A stretch of 64,000 bases of DNA from Aeromonas salmonicida subsp. salmonicida (GCF_001643305.1 NZ_LSGW01000070.1:120166-184165); one strand, 5' to 3'. Shown: positions 17,666 through 27,045, numbered from the stretch's first letter. Program-made: numbers and translations. Notes: generated by a model not told the origin, from the sequence alone.

Positions 17666-18148
17666 TTACTCTATCATGGCTGGCTGGGCCAGGTTGTCCG
17701 CACGCCACAGACGGTAGCGCACTTCATACTCCTGCGGGACGTAAAGCACGAACGGCAGCTTGGAGTTGTAGTTCACGAAGAAGCCCTGACCGTAGATCTG
17801 GACGAAGGTCTCTTTCTTCTGGACATCCGGGCAGGCCATCAGGGTGCTGATGGGATCGGATACCTTGCCGAGCATCAGGTAGTTGTAGCCCCAGCCCTTG
17901 ACGCTGTGCTGCTCCAGATTGCCCGCGAAGCGCGGCACATTGCAATCGACCATCATTTTCTTGCCGACCTGCAGCTCGACCATCATGTCGGCTTCGTTCT
18001 CGACTTCCGGCAGGCGGATCACGACACGTTCCTGGTTTACTTCGGCGGCCGGAAACATGCTGATATCAAATTTTTTCGGTTCGGCGGCGAAGGCATGGCC
18101 GCCCAGCAACAAGGCGCCCAGCAGGCTAAAACGCAATACGGTTTTCAT
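17666..18148 (-). CDS. eco: Ecotin, periplasmic serine protease inhibitor
   Basis: A 160-residue ecotin: signal peptide at about 1-21 (ending AFA), then the inhibitor domain. It forms a homodimer that blocks trypsin-fold proteases such as neutrophil elastase. Conserved segments are VELQVGKKMMVDCN, KGWGYNYLMLGKVSDPISTL, MACPD and YNSKLPFVLYVP. Cys69 and Cys106 correspond to the disulfide that supports the reactive loop. The P1 residue, Met84 in mature E. coli ecotin (STMMACPD), aligns with Leu103 here (STLMACPD). It is a single gene with its own terminator. Confidence 0.94.
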   Translation of the reverse strand: MKTVLRFSLLGALLLGGHAFAAEPKKFDISMFPAAEVNQERVVIRLPEVENEADMMVELQVGKKMMVDCNVPRFAGNLEQHSVKGWGYNYLMLGKVSDPISTLMACPDVQKKETFVQIYGQGFFVNYNSKLPFVLYVPQEYEVRYRLWRADNLAQPAMIE

Positions 18149-18369
18149 CTGTACCTCATGGGGATTGGTTCAACGCCGCTAGACTAACCGCTCTGCCCGT
18201 TTCATGCCAGCGATCCGGGGTGCAAATCCTGCCAGATCCGGCACAGGATGACGTCTTCTGGCTATTTTCTGACAAGGCGCACATTCGGTGTACAGCGCTT
18301 TTGCACAGCTCGGAGGTGGCCGGACAAGGATCCGTTTTTCAGCGGGCTCCTGTGGCCACCCCCGCGCAA

Positions 18370-18927
18370 TCAACGCACCAGGAGCAGCTGTTTGGCCCAG
18401 GCACCGGGCGCCCGCATGCCGACGGCGCCGCTGGTGATATCCAGATAGGCGACGCTCTTGCTGGCCGGCACCGGGGTCGAGGACCAGAGATAGACGTAAC
18501 CGTCGTTCACCTCTTTTCCTTCACCGGCCATGGCGCGGGGGAAGATGGTTTCGTTGAGCGCCGGCTTGTAGCAGGCGGACTCCAGCACGCTGGTCAGCTC
18601 CTTGATGGTGGGCAGGCGCCAATCCCGGTAGCCGCCAAAGTTGTGCAGGGCATGGCTCGGCTCGGAGCGGATCCGCTCGGCGGTCAGCAGGGCCTGCTGC
18701 CAGTAAAGCCGGGTCGGTTCGCCGCTGCAGCTCTGGTTGCGCCAGCTCTGGCCAAGCTGGCAGCGCATCCAGGTCAGGCCCGTGCTTCTGTCCGTGACTG
18801 TGCCGTTGCCGCGATCGATGAAGCGGGCGGTGGGGCTGGTTCTGGGCATGGTGTCGTCGCAGATGGCGGTGGCCAGGGCGAGAGGGCTGCCGAGGGTCAG
18901 CAGCAGGGTCAGAATCAAGCGGTTCAT
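18370..18927 (-). CDS. Exported Lcl/DUF1566 domain protein
   Basis: A 185-residue protein with a signal peptide (about 1-20, ending ALATA) and a single Lcl C-terminal (DUF1566) domain. Typical motifs are GNGTVTDRSTGLTWMRC, GGYRDWRLPTIKELTSVLE and YVYLWSSTPVP. Such domains occur in surface-exposed and adhesin-like proteins, but their biochemical role is uncertain. Its ATG overlaps the stop of the upstream lipoprotein gene by four bases, so the two Lcl proteins are translationally coupled. It is the last gene of the minus-strand cluster beginning with the TonB-dependent receptor. Confidence 0.82.
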   Translation of the reverse strand: MNRLILTLLLTLGSPLALATAICDDTMPRTSPTARFIDRGNGTVTDRSTGLTWMRCQLGQSWRNQSCSGEPTRLYWQQALLTAERIRSEPSHALHNFGGYRDWRLPTIKELTSVLESACYKPALNETIFPRAMAGEGKEVNDGYVYLWSSTPVPASKSVAYLDITSGAVGMRAPGAWAKQLLLVR

Positions 18928-20294
18928 CGGGTTACCTCCGCCACCAGTCGCAGTTGCAGACCGTTGGCATCATTGCTGTTTTGAACTGTGGTGGCGTAGT
19001 CGGTACCGGCGTCATCGCCGAGGAAGATATGGGCGATGGCGCTCAGGGGGGCGCTCTCCAGCCGACGGGACGGGGTCAGGGTCTGGCTCCAGTAGTAGCC
19101 GCTGAAATCCTTGGTGGTGGTGCCGACATCGGGGAAGTAGCGCACATCCATGGTGACCAGCTGGCCATACTGGCGGGCGAGCGAGCCGTAGTGTTGCAGG
19201 CTCATCAGCTCGCGCGAGTGGGGCATGCGCCAGCTGGTGATGCCGCACAGCTGCTGGGTGTTGAGCCACTGGCGATATTGCTCTGTGGTGCAGATGGCCT
19301 CGCCTTGCGGGCAGGCGTAGTCAAGCTCCTGCTGGGTGGGGTGATAGTCGCCAAGCTCCCAGGCGAAGGTGCGATGCAGATCGCGTGGGCTCTTTGCATC
19401 ATTCAGCTTCCTCTCCCAGACGAGGCGGGTAGTGAGGTCTTCCACACACTCCCAGACTGGGGCGTCATCCGGCAGGGGCTGGCCCTTGCCATCCAACTTG
19501 CGATAGCGCAAGGGGGCCTTGTTCAGGCTGGCTTCCTGGCCCGGGTGGTCGGCGGGCTCTTCGGTGAGCAGGTAGTCGACACCATCCGTGTAGGTAGTGA
19601 CGCCGCTGCCGGTGACCAAGGGATGGGAGTATTGCTGTTGCAGCATGCGGGTGACGCTCTCTTGCAGGCTGGTCAGCTCGCCGTGCTGGGCAAAGTGGCT
19701 GGCCAGCTCGGGCAGCAGGCTGCCGAGGGCCGGCCACACCACGGCTTGCAGGAGGACGGGCGAAAGGTCCGATATCTCCGGCTCTGCATCGATCACCGCC
19801 AGCAGCAGTTGCCCCAGCGCCAGGTTGAAGTCGGCCAGTTGCGACAGGGCGGCCAGCCCTTGACCTGGTTGCAGCGGCGCCAGCGCGGCCAACATCTCGT
19901 CGAGTGCCTGTTTGGGCGGATGTCCCTCGGCGATGCTGCTTTGCAGCAGGGTGCTGAGCAGGCTGGGGGTCAGGGTCTGGCCATCCAGTCGGGCGGCCGG
20001 GTGCAGCAGCGCCGGCGCTGCCGGGTTGGTTGGCAGGAACAGCAGCGGACTGGTCAGCAGGGCGGGGGAGGTGCCGCTCAGCTGACGGGTACCGGCTACG
20101 CCGCTGACGCTGGGCTCCCCCTCGTCACAGCGGGTGTTCTGGTTGAGATTGACGCACAGGGTGCCACTCTCGGGCAGATTGACGTTCAGGGTATAGGCAG
20201 GTGCCGCCAGCGGCGCCTCATCCGAGCCGCCGCCACCGCAGGCGGTGAGCAGGGGGGCCAGCAGGCAGGCCAGGCGGGAATAGGTTGGATTCAT
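18924..20294 (-). CDS. Lipoprotein with C-terminal Lcl/DUF1566 domain
   Basis: A 456-residue lipoprotein. The lipobox LLTAC places the lipidated cysteine at residue 19, followed by a GGGG linker. The middle (about 30-270) is Leu/Ala/Pro-rich and unrecognised, with a calcium-loop-like NLNQNTRCDEGE stretch near residue 50. The Lcl domain occupies about 285-455 (TTRLVWERKLNDAKSP, GITSWRMPHSRELMSL, SGYYWSQTLTPS). The predicted location is the outer membrane, possibly surface exposed. It lies 55 bases after the metalloprotease gene, with a hairpin between, and four bases overlap the next Lcl gene. A role in holding or presenting protease substrate is inference only. Confidence 0.8.
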   Translation of the reverse strand: MNPTYSRLACLLAPLLTACGGGGSDEAPLAAPAYTLNVNLPESGTLCVNLNQNTRCDEGEPSVSGVAGTRQLSGTSPALLTSPLLFLPTNPAAPALLHPAARLDGQTLTPSLLSTLLQSSIAEGHPPKQALDEMLAALAPLQPGQGLAALSQLADFNLALGQLLLAVIDAEPEISDLSPVLLQAVVWPALGSLLPELASHFAQHGELTSLQESVTRMLQQQYSHPLVTGSGVTTYTDGVDYLLTEEPADHPGQEASLNKAPLRYRKLDGKGQPLPDDAPVWECVEDLTTRLVWERKLNDAKSPRDLHRTFAWELGDYHPTQQELDYACPQGEAICTTEQYRQWLNTQQLCGITSWRMPHSRELMSLQHYGSLARQYGQLVTMDVRYFPDVGTTTKDFSGYYWSQTLTPSRRLESAPLSAIAHIFLGDDAGTDYATTVQNSNDANGLQLRLVAEVTR

Positions 20295-20307
20295 CTCTTG
20301 TCCTTGG

Positions 20308-20327
20308 GAAGGGGCCAGGGCCCCTTC
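20308..20327 (-). repeat. Hairpin between protease and lipoprotein genes
   Basis: GAAGGGGC, four-base loop, GCCCCTTC in the 55-base spacer, with no T-run on the minus strand. It may attenuate or protect the transcript between the protease and the Lcl genes. Confidence 0.55.
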
Positions 20328-20349
20328 TTCTTATATATGGGTGGGTTAC

Positions 20350-22764
20350 TCAGCCGCGCTGGCGAAGGCGGCGCCAGATCGCCAGCGGCAGCAGCCAGAG
20401 CAGGTTGGCCGCACCGCCGCCACTGCTGTCGTCCACCTGGAAGTGGATGATGCCGTCATCCGGCGGGGCTATGGGTTCACCACACTGGGCGCCGGTGCGC
20501 TGGCTGATGCTCCAGCCATTGATGCGGCCCTGATGCCCGGGTTTGCTGTCCACCACTTCCAGCGTCCATCTGCCGGCCAGCGGCTCTCCCAGCAATGGGG
20601 TGAAGGGTTGCAGGGGCAGCAGCTCGGTAGGGAAGACCCCTTTCAGCCGTGGCAGTGGGCTGTAGCCCTTGTCCCAGATCTGGAGGCGGGTGCCGGAGGG
20701 GGAGTTGAGCCAGATCTCCAGCTCATCCAGGGCGTCGTGTTGCAGATCCAGGGTCAGTTGAAACTGCTCGCTCACTTTGGCGTTGGTCTTCTCCAGCAGC
20801 AGGCTGGCTTGGCTCAAGCCACGTACTTCCTCGCTCTGGGCATCGCTGAGGAGCAGCGGCTGGCCTGTGGCGCGGCTGATGATGGGCGTGCCTATGGGCA
20901 GGCTCAGTGGCTGCTGCCACTGGCGCTCGGTCGGGCTGGTCCCCGTCATGACGAGGCTTACCGGCAGGCTCACCTCATCGCCGCAGGCCAGCGGGCTCTG
21001 GGCCAGCAGTCGCAGCGTGGTGGTGGTGGTGGCTCCCGCCGCCAGTGTGGTGGCTTGCCATTGGTAGGGATCGGCCTGCAGCCCGGCGGGCAGGGTCAGG
21101 GTCAGCGCATTGAGGGTCACTGGCGCCGAGCCCTGATTGGTGAGTGTCACCTGTACGGATTGACGCTGTCCCAGCTCGATGGCGCTGCCCTCGACCAGCG
21201 CGATATTGATCGGCGCCAGCAAGAGGCCGTGCTGACGGAAGGCTTGCTCCAGATGGCTGGCGTAGTGACGGGCAGGGTAGAGCCGCGCCGCCGTGTCCAC
21301 AGTGATGCGGGCCAGCTGTGGCATGCGAATGGCCGGGCCCAGCCCGAAGTGGGATTCGATGATGACGCGGTCAAACTCGTCCCGGGCCCCTTCGCCATGC
21401 TCGGTCACCGACGCCAGCAGGGCCTGGAATAGCGGTGTGCCCCACAACTGATCGCCGTTGCTGCCGTTGATGGTGCGGTGGGCAGGATAGCTGTAGTCCG
21501 GGTGGTAGCGGGCACGCAGATCATCCAGCTGGCGCGGGGTGCGGTCGGTAAAACGGGCATCCCAGTTGAACACCATGGCCGGTTCGAACTGGCGACCCGC
21601 CTCGCTGCGCTGGCGGTGGCTGGCGGCCAGGTAGTCGCTGAAGCCCTCGCCGATGGCGCCCCAGTCTGCCTCATCCCCGAGGTCCGGCACTATGTGGTGC
21701 TGTACCGCATGGCCGAACTCGTGCCAGATCACCATGGGATCCTCGGCATCGGGCACGCCGCTGCGGCCCAGCTCCAGCCTGCGCTCGAAAGGGTCATAGA
21801 GGGAGTTGTCCTGATAGCCGGCCTCGGTGTCTATGTCGAGGGCCCCGGGGATGAGGCCGCTAAAGCCCAGCTTCTTGATGTGGCGCTGGGCCAAGTCAAG
21901 GTGGTAATAGGCGTTGATGTCGGCAAAGCCCCGATCGTCCCGGGTCAACCGGAATGCCTGCGGGTCATCACTGCTGAAAGGTGCGGTATCGGGCTCCATG
22001 GCATCCACCACCCGGGCGTGAGGGCCGCTCAGCAGATAGCGTCCCCCTTGCAGTGTGACCGGCAGGGGAACTCTGTCCTGATAGGCGGCGTCCGCCAGTA
22101 CCAGTTCGTCGTGCCAGACCAGGCTGGCGTCTTGCAGCTGGGTGCGGGGATCCGGGTCGAATACTCGTGCTTCCACTTGGGTGTCGCCGGCGTCGGCTGT
22201 GCGGCTGGCCTGGGTGCTGGCCGCATCCATCCAGCGGCCCAGCTCCCGGCTGCCGTCGCAACTGGCGAACAGCTGTACATAGGTAGCCTTGGCGTTGCCT
22301 GCCTTGTGTTCGCGCACCCGCTGGCGCAGGGCGGGTACCAGGGTATCGCCGTCGCGCCAGTACCAGGCTTCGACCGCTCCCTGCGGGTCGATCTCGCTGC
22401 CCCCTGCCCGCAACTCTTCGATCAGAGGCGCCAGGTTGCCACCGGCATCACAGCCTGGCTCGCTGCTCTGCAGCGGCCGACTGTTGTGATAGAGGCGCCA
22501 GGGCTTGCCGGTCTTGTCGACACTGACGGCAGCCTGGATGGTGGCCACCGGCAGGCCCTTGACCAGTTGGCGGAAGCTGTAGTGATGACCGAGCAGGCTG
22601 GCCCTGTCGTAGTCGGGGGCGAGCGTCACGCCAAGGCGCTGTTCGAGCCACTGCTGCGGTGTGGTGGTAATGGGTTTTTCATCGACAAACTGCAACTCGG
22701 CCGCCAGCAGGGGCTGTGAGAGCAAGGTTGCCGCCAGCCAGAGGGCCAGGGAAGAGGGTTTCAT
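20350..22764 (-). CDS. Exported M36-like metalloprotease with P-domain and GlyGly-CTERM
   Basis: An 804-residue secreted zinc protease. Signal peptide at about 1-21 (ending PLLAA), propeptide-like region to about 270, then the catalytic domain with HEFGH at His348/Glu349/His352. GEGFSDY follows (Glu373, Asp377), matching the ExxxD third-ligand motif of thermolysin-like and fungalysin (M36) enzymes. A beta-rich linker is followed by a proprotein-convertase P-domain (about 640-745, DELEIWLNSPSGTRLQIWD and GRWTLEVVD). The last 25 residues are a GlyGly-CTERM: SGGG, a hydrophobic helix, and an arginine-rich end. This predicts rhombosortase processing after type II secretion. The gene is 38 bases downstream of the oligopeptidase gene in a Fur-box-led cluster. 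Confidence 0.85.
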   Translation of the reverse strand: MKPSSLALWLAATLLSQPLLAAELQFVDEKPITTTPQQWLEQRLGVTLAPDYDRASLLGHHYSFRQLVKGLPVATIQAAVSVDKTGKPWRLYHNSRPLQSSEPGCDAGGNLAPLIEELRAGGSEIDPQGAVEAWYWRDGDTLVPALRQRVREHKAGNAKATYVQLFASCDGSRELGRWMDAASTQASRTADAGDTQVEARVFDPDPRTQLQDASLVWHDELVLADAAYQDRVPLPVTLQGGRYLLSGPHARVVDAMEPDTAPFSSDDPQAFRLTRDDRGFADINAYYHLDLAQRHIKKLGFSGLIPGALDIDTEAGYQDNSLYDPFERRLELGRSGVPDAEDPMVIWHEFGHAVQHHIVPDLGDEADWGAIGEGFSDYLAASHRQRSEAGRQFEPAMVFNWDARFTDRTPRQLDDLRARYHPDYSYPAHRTINGSNGDQLWGTPLFQALLASVTEHGEGARDEFDRVIIESHFGLGPAIRMPQLARITVDTAARLYPARHYASHLEQAFRQHGLLLAPINIALVEGSAIELGQRQSVQVTLTNQGSAPVTLNALTLTLPAGLQADPYQWQATTLAAGATTTTTLRLLAQSPLACGDEVSLPVSLVMTGTSPTERQWQQPLSLPIGTPIISRATGQPLLLSDAQSEEVRGLSQASLLLEKTNAKVSEQFQLTLDLQHDALDELEIWLNSPSGTRLQIWDKGYSPLPRLKGVFPTELLPLQPFTPLLGEPLAGRWTLEVVDSKPGHQGRINGWSISQRTGAQCGEPIAPPDDGIIHFQVDDSSGGGAANLLWLLPLAIWRRLRQRG

Positions 22765-22802
22765 GGTTTACTCCAACACAAAAATGAGAAAAGGATGCGC
22801 CA

Positions 22803-24860
22803 TCAGCGGGTAACGCCAGCCAGGGTGAGCAGGAAGGCATACTCGCGCGCTGCCTGCTGGTGGGCCTTGCCGGTGCTGGCCTGGTGGCCGCTGTCGAGAG
22901 CCGTACTCAGCAGATAGGGGCCCGTGCCCGTGCTGTGCTCCCGCAGCCGGGCGACCCATTTGAGCGGCTCCCAGTAAGGCACCTGGCTGTCGTGCAGCCC
23001 GGCCGTCACATAAACCGGGGGATAGGGCTGCCGTTGCAGGTTGTCATAGGGGCTCAGGCGACGCATGGCAGCATAGTCGGCGGGAATGGCCGGATTGCCC
23101 CACTCGGCGTACTCCTGGCGGGTGAGCGGCAGTTCGGGATCGCTCATGGTGCCGAGCAGATCGACGAAGGGCACCTGCAACACGGCGCCGGCAAAGCGGG
23201 TTGGCGCCTGATTGAGCGCCGCCGCCACCAGCAGACCGCCGGCACTGCCGCCCATGGCGAACAGCCGGGCAGGATCAATGGCCGGATCTCGGGCCAGCGC
23301 CTCTGCCACGGTCAGGAAGTCGTCCACGCTGTGCTGTTTTTGCCGGCCGCGCCCTGCCAGATACCAGTCATCTCCCAGCATGCCGCCGCCGCGCACGTGA
23401 GCGATGGCGTAGACAAAACCGCGATCCAGCAGGCTCAGCACCTGGGGCTGGTAGTAGGGGCGCATAGGGGTGCCATAGGCGCCGTAGCCGTAGAGCAGCA
23501 GCGCCTTGGGCTTGGTGATGTCGGTGCGCCACACCAGAGAGACGGGCACCTTGACCCCATCCTTGCCCAGCACCCAGCGTCGCTCGCTTCGGTAGGGGGA
23601 GGGTGCCTGCGTCTGCGCGCCAGCTTGCCACTGACCGCTGGCCAGATTGAGCCAGCGTTGGTGGGGCGGCTCGGCCATCCCTTGCCTGCGGATCAGGATC
23701 TGCTGGCTGGCCGGGTCATGAGCACCCTGGATCCAGGCCGTGCCAGCGCCCTCGGTGAGATGCACGCGCTGGCTGAGCTGGCCGCTTGAATCCAGCACAT
23801 CGAGCCAGTCGTCCCCTGCCTTGCGGTATTGCAGGACCGTATGGTCGGCAAACAGGCGCCACTTCTCCAGGCTCTTGTTCTCGCCGGACCAGAGGGGTTG
23901 CCAGTGCCCCTCGGCCACCTGTGCCAGACTGGTCACCTGATAAAGGCCGAGGGCACCATCTTTGTTGCTCTTGATGAGCACTCGCTCCCCTTGGGTATCC
24001 AGGTAGTACTCGACACCGGCCTGGCGGGCCTTGAGCAGAGAGGGGGTTCCCTCGTCCAGCAGGTACTGCTCCGAGCTGTCGTGGTTGTTGCTCTGCAGCA
24101 GCAGGTGGCGTTTGTCCGTGGTGCCATAGAGGCTGAGCAGCCAGGCGGGATTGGCCTCCTGGTGTACTAGCCGCTCCTTGCCATCCTGCCAGGCCCACAG
24201 CTGCCATGGGCGCAGGGTGCGGCGCTCGTTGGCAAGGGTGTAGAGGGTCTTGCCGTCCAGGCTCCAGAGCAGATCGGCGGCCCTGTGCGCCAGGGTGGTT
24301 TGTGTCTTGCCGCTATCCAGATCCAGCAGGGTGATGCGGTAGTCCAGATCGCCACGCAGATCTTCGGCCAGGGCCAGCCAGCGTCCGTTCGGGTGCAGTG
24401 CCCAGCCGGCGAGCTCGTAATAGCCGCTCGCCGGTTGACGCGGCGCCAGTCGCTGACGGGGCTGCGCCTTGTCATCAGCCCGTTGCCACAGGCTGCCGTC
24501 GGCCTCCATCCGCCACTGGCTGCCCGCTTCAGTGTGCCACTCGGCGGGCATGGGCTCGCCGCGCGGCTGTGTCTGCCACTCGGCTTGCAGCGCCTGCTCC
24601 AGCGGCCGCTGGCTGGCGAGCTGCTGCTCGGTCCAGCGGTTCTGCTCGGCCAGCATGGCCAGCAGGGCGGGATCCTGGCGACTGTCGTCGCGCCAGCCGC
24701 CATAGGGATCGCGCCGCGCCGTGTCGCCCTTCATCAGCAGGGGACGTTTGGCAATGGCTGGCGCGCTCTGTGGCGCCGTGGTGGTTGCCGTCATTGCGGC
24801 CTCGGCGGGGGAGGCCACCGGATTGGCCAGCAGAGCCGTCATTATCAATAGCGCGTGCAT
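22803..24860 (-). CDS. Exported S9A oligopeptidase B-like peptidase
   Basis: A 685-residue prolyl-oligopeptidase-family (S9A) enzyme close to oligopeptidase B, which cuts short peptides after basic residues. The beta-propeller spans about 60-430 and the alpha/beta hydrolase about 440-680. The triad is Ser539 (GGSAGG), Asp624 (GLHDSQVPYWEP) and His659 (DSGH). KALLLYGYGAYGTP and LDRGFVYAIAHVRGGG are family hallmarks. E. coli PtrB is cytoplasmic, whereas this one begins with a hydrophobic signal-like segment (about 1-22), so periplasmic export is predicted. Its ATG overlaps the receptor stop by one base (TGATG), so receptor and peptidase are made together. Confidence 0.87.
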   Translation of the reverse strand: MHALLIMTALLANPVASPAEAAMTATTTAPQSAPAIAKRPLLMKGDTARRDPYGGWRDDSRQDPALLAMLAEQNRWTEQQLASQRPLEQALQAEWQTQPRGEPMPAEWHTEAGSQWRMEADGSLWQRADDKAQPRQRLAPRQPASGYYELAGWALHPNGRWLALAEDLRGDLDYRITLLDLDSGKTQTTLAHRAADLLWSLDGKTLYTLANERRTLRPWQLWAWQDGKERLVHQEANPAWLLSLYGTTDKRHLLLQSNNHDSSEQYLLDEGTPSLLKARQAGVEYYLDTQGERVLIKSNKDGALGLYQVTSLAQVAEGHWQPLWSGENKSLEKWRLFADHTVLQYRKAGDDWLDVLDSSGQLSQRVHLTEGAGTAWIQGAHDPASQQILIRRQGMAEPPHQRWLNLASGQWQAGAQTQAPSPYRSERRWVLGKDGVKVPVSLVWRTDITKPKALLLYGYGAYGTPMRPYYQPQVLSLLDRGFVYAIAHVRGGGMLGDDWYLAGRGRQKQHSVDDFLTVAEALARDPAIDPARLFAMGGSAGGLLVAAALNQAPTRFAGAVLQVPFVDLLGTMSDPELPLTRQEYAEWGNPAIPADYAAMRRLSPYDNLQRQPYPPVYVTAGLHDSQVPYWEPLKWVARLREHSTGTGPYLLSTALDSGHQASTGKAHQQAAREYAFLLTLAGVTR

Positions 24861-27025
24861 CAGATCCCCACGAAGGTGTAGCGCAGGCTGGCGCTCAGGT
24901 AGCGGCCCGTCTGGGTGTAGAGTCCCGCATCGCTGCCCGCTTCCTGCCCGGCTACATCCTGATAGCGGGTGTAACGGGTATCGAGCAGGTTATCTAGCTT
25001 GAGGTTGGCCTTGAGTGCGTCTGTGATCTGCCAGTCGGCGGTCAGGGCGAAGCTGAGCCAGCCGGCACTCTTCATGCACTCGCTCTGCTGCTGGGTCAGG
25101 CTGTTGCCGCAAGTAGGTACCCGGCTCATGGCGGCGGCATAATCGGCTTGCAGCCCCAGGCTCCAGTCGTTGGCCTGATAGCTGAGGCGGGTATTGCCCT
25201 CCAGCGGGGTCAGGTTGCGCGGTGACTCGCCCTGGCTGTCCTTGCCATCCACCCAGCCGAACTTGGTGGCCAGTTCCCACTGCTGGGTCAGCCAGTAGCT
25301 GGCGGCGATCTCGGCGCCCCAGGTCTCGGACTTGGCCACGTTGCGGTATTGGCGCAGCATGACGCCGTCGCTCATACGGAAGCCCACCTGGCGCCAGTCG
25401 ACGAAGTTGTAGTAGCGGTTGTAGAAGAGCGCCGGCTTGATGCTCCACTCATCCCCTTCACCGCTCACACCCCACTCGAAGCTGTGGCTGGTCTCCTCCT
25501 TGAGGTCCGGGTTGGCGATGATCTCGAACGGCGGCAGGGCAAAGTAGTGGGGAATATTGCCGTACACCTTGTCGTAGGAGGGGGCACTAAAACCGTTGGC
25601 ATAGCTGAGCCAGCTGCGCCACTGATCGTTGAAGCGGTAGCTGGTGGCCAGACTGGGGGAGAGGTGCCAGCTGTGGTTGCTGGCACCCTTGCCATCTTGC
25701 GGGCTCAGCCACTGGTGATCCATGCGCAGTGTGGGGGTGAATTGCCACTGGCCAAGGCTCGCCACATCCCCCAGCCAGATGCCGGCGCGGTCCGTGCGGG
25801 CATTGCTGAAGGGGGCGGATTGGCCGGGCTGGGGAATGCCCGCCTCCAAGGTCAGTTTGTCGACCGGTCGCTCATGGCTTGCACGCTCCAGTTCGATGCC
25901 ATAGCTCAGCTTGTGTTCGATGGCGCCGGTCGTCAGATCGCGGCGAATGTCCAGCTCGCCGCCGAGCAGATCCTCGGTGAAGGTGGCCAGCTCCCGTTCG
26001 CTGCGATAGCGGGGATAGCCGCTCAGCAGGTCATTTTGCAGCAGGCTGCGCTTGTTGGCGCTGTTCTTGGCGTGATTGCCGTGCAGGCTCAAGGTGAACT
26101 GATCCGCCAGCAGATGGTCGAGGCTGCGCGCCTCCCAGCTCAGCTTGGCGCCCTGGGAGCGCTGGGTGCTGTCCTCGCGATACTGGCGAACCTGCCATTT
26201 GCCATCGGGCTGGGGCATTTCGCGCGGCCCCTGATCCCGCTTGGCATTGTCCTCGAAGTAGTCGAGTTCGAGGCGCAGCAGGTGGTGCTCGTTCAGGGTG
26301 AAGCGAGAGCTGGTGGAGGCACTCAGGCCATCCAGATCCGCCGGGATGCGGCTCTCGTCATAGTTGGCGGTCTCGTGCCCCTGCCAGCCAGAGACGCGCA
26401 GCAGGTGTTCTGTCTCAGCCCAGCGGGCGGCACCGGTGGCGCTCAACTTCTGCTTGTTGCTGCTGCCATCATGCAGGACTTTGCTGCTGAGGTAGGCATC
26501 CTGCCCCTGCAGATAATCCTCCGGCTGCTTGGTGGAGATGACGATGGTGCCGCCGATGGCGTCTGATCCGTGCAGGGCGGAGCCGGCCCCCTTGGCCACC
26601 TCAATCTGCTTGACGTCATCCAGATCGAAGCTGAAACGGCCCACCTTGTCGTTGAGATCGTCGGCACCGAAGCCGTCGCTGACCCTGACCCCGTCCTTGA
26701 TGATCAGCACCCGGTTGCCGCCAATGCCGCGGATGCTGATGTTTTGCGGACGCCCTGCCGAGCCGGTCACAGAAACGCCGGGTTCGTTCTTGAACACGTC
26801 GGTGAGTTCGGTGGCGACCTGGCGATCCAGGTCCTCTTCGGTGATGACTGTGATGGCGCCCGAGATATCGGACAGCTTCTGTTCGACCCGCTGGCCCTTG
26901 ACCACTATGGTCTCGCGCGCCTTTAGGTGAGGAAGTATGCCAGTTTCGTCGACCCTGGCCGGATCGCTGGCGGCCAGCGCTGTGCCGGACAGCAGCATGG
27001 GCCAGTAGTGCAGCAGTATTTTCAT
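24860..27025 (-). CDS. TonB-dependent receptor, heme/hemoglobin type
   Basis: A 721-residue outer-membrane receptor. Signal peptide at about 1-19 (ending ALA), a TonB box ETIVV near residue 38, the plug domain (VITEEDLDRQVATELTDVFK, ISIRGIGGNRVLIIKDGVRV), then a 22-strand barrel. GFSAPSYDKVYG resembles the FRAP box and NPDLKEETS the NPDL box of heme receptors, with a histidine (IPHYFALPP) between them as in HemR-type proteins. The start at 27025 follows the family signal peptide; the longer frame runs through Fur-box-like sequence. First gene of the peptidase/protease cluster. The exact ligand (heme, hemoglobin, transferrin) is not determined. Confidence 0.88.
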   Translation of the reverse strand: MKILLHYWPMLLSGTALAASDPARVDETGILPHLKARETIVVKGQRVEQKLSDISGAITVITEEDLDRQVATELTDVFKNEPGVSVTGSAGRPQNISIRGIGGNRVLIIKDGVRVSDGFGADDLNDKVGRFSFDLDDVKQIEVAKGAGSALHGSDAIGGTIVISTKQPEDYLQGQDAYLSSKVLHDGSSNKQKLSATGAARWAETEHLLRVSGWQGHETANYDESRIPADLDGLSASTSSRFTLNEHHLLRLELDYFEDNAKRDQGPREMPQPDGKWQVRQYREDSTQRSQGAKLSWEARSLDHLLADQFTLSLHGNHAKNSANKRSLLQNDLLSGYPRYRSERELATFTEDLLGGELDIRRDLTTGAIEHKLSYGIELERASHERPVDKLTLEAGIPQPGQSAPFSNARTDRAGIWLGDVASLGQWQFTPTLRMDHQWLSPQDGKGASNHSWHLSPSLATSYRFNDQWRSWLSYANGFSAPSYDKVYGNIPHYFALPPFEIIANPDLKEETSHSFEWGVSGEGDEWSIKPALFYNRYYNFVDWRQVGFRMSDGVMLRQYRNVAKSETWGAEIAASYWLTQQWELATKFGWVDGKDSQGESPRNLTPLEGNTRLSYQANDWSLGLQADYAAAMSRVPTCGNSLTQQQSECMKSAGWLSFALTADWQITDALKANLKLDNLLDTRYTRYQDVAGQEAGSDAGLYTQTGRYLSASLRYTFVGI

Positions 27026-27026
27026 T

Positions 27027-27045
27027 TTGAGAATGATTGTTATTT
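27027..27045 (-). promoter_or_regulatory. Fur box-like site 1 before the TonB-dependent receptor
   Basis: TGAGAATGATTGTTATTTG closely follows the GATAATGATAATCATTATC Fur consensus on its left side. It lies immediately upstream of the receptor ATG, overlapping the expected ribosome-binding region. Confidence 0.6.
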
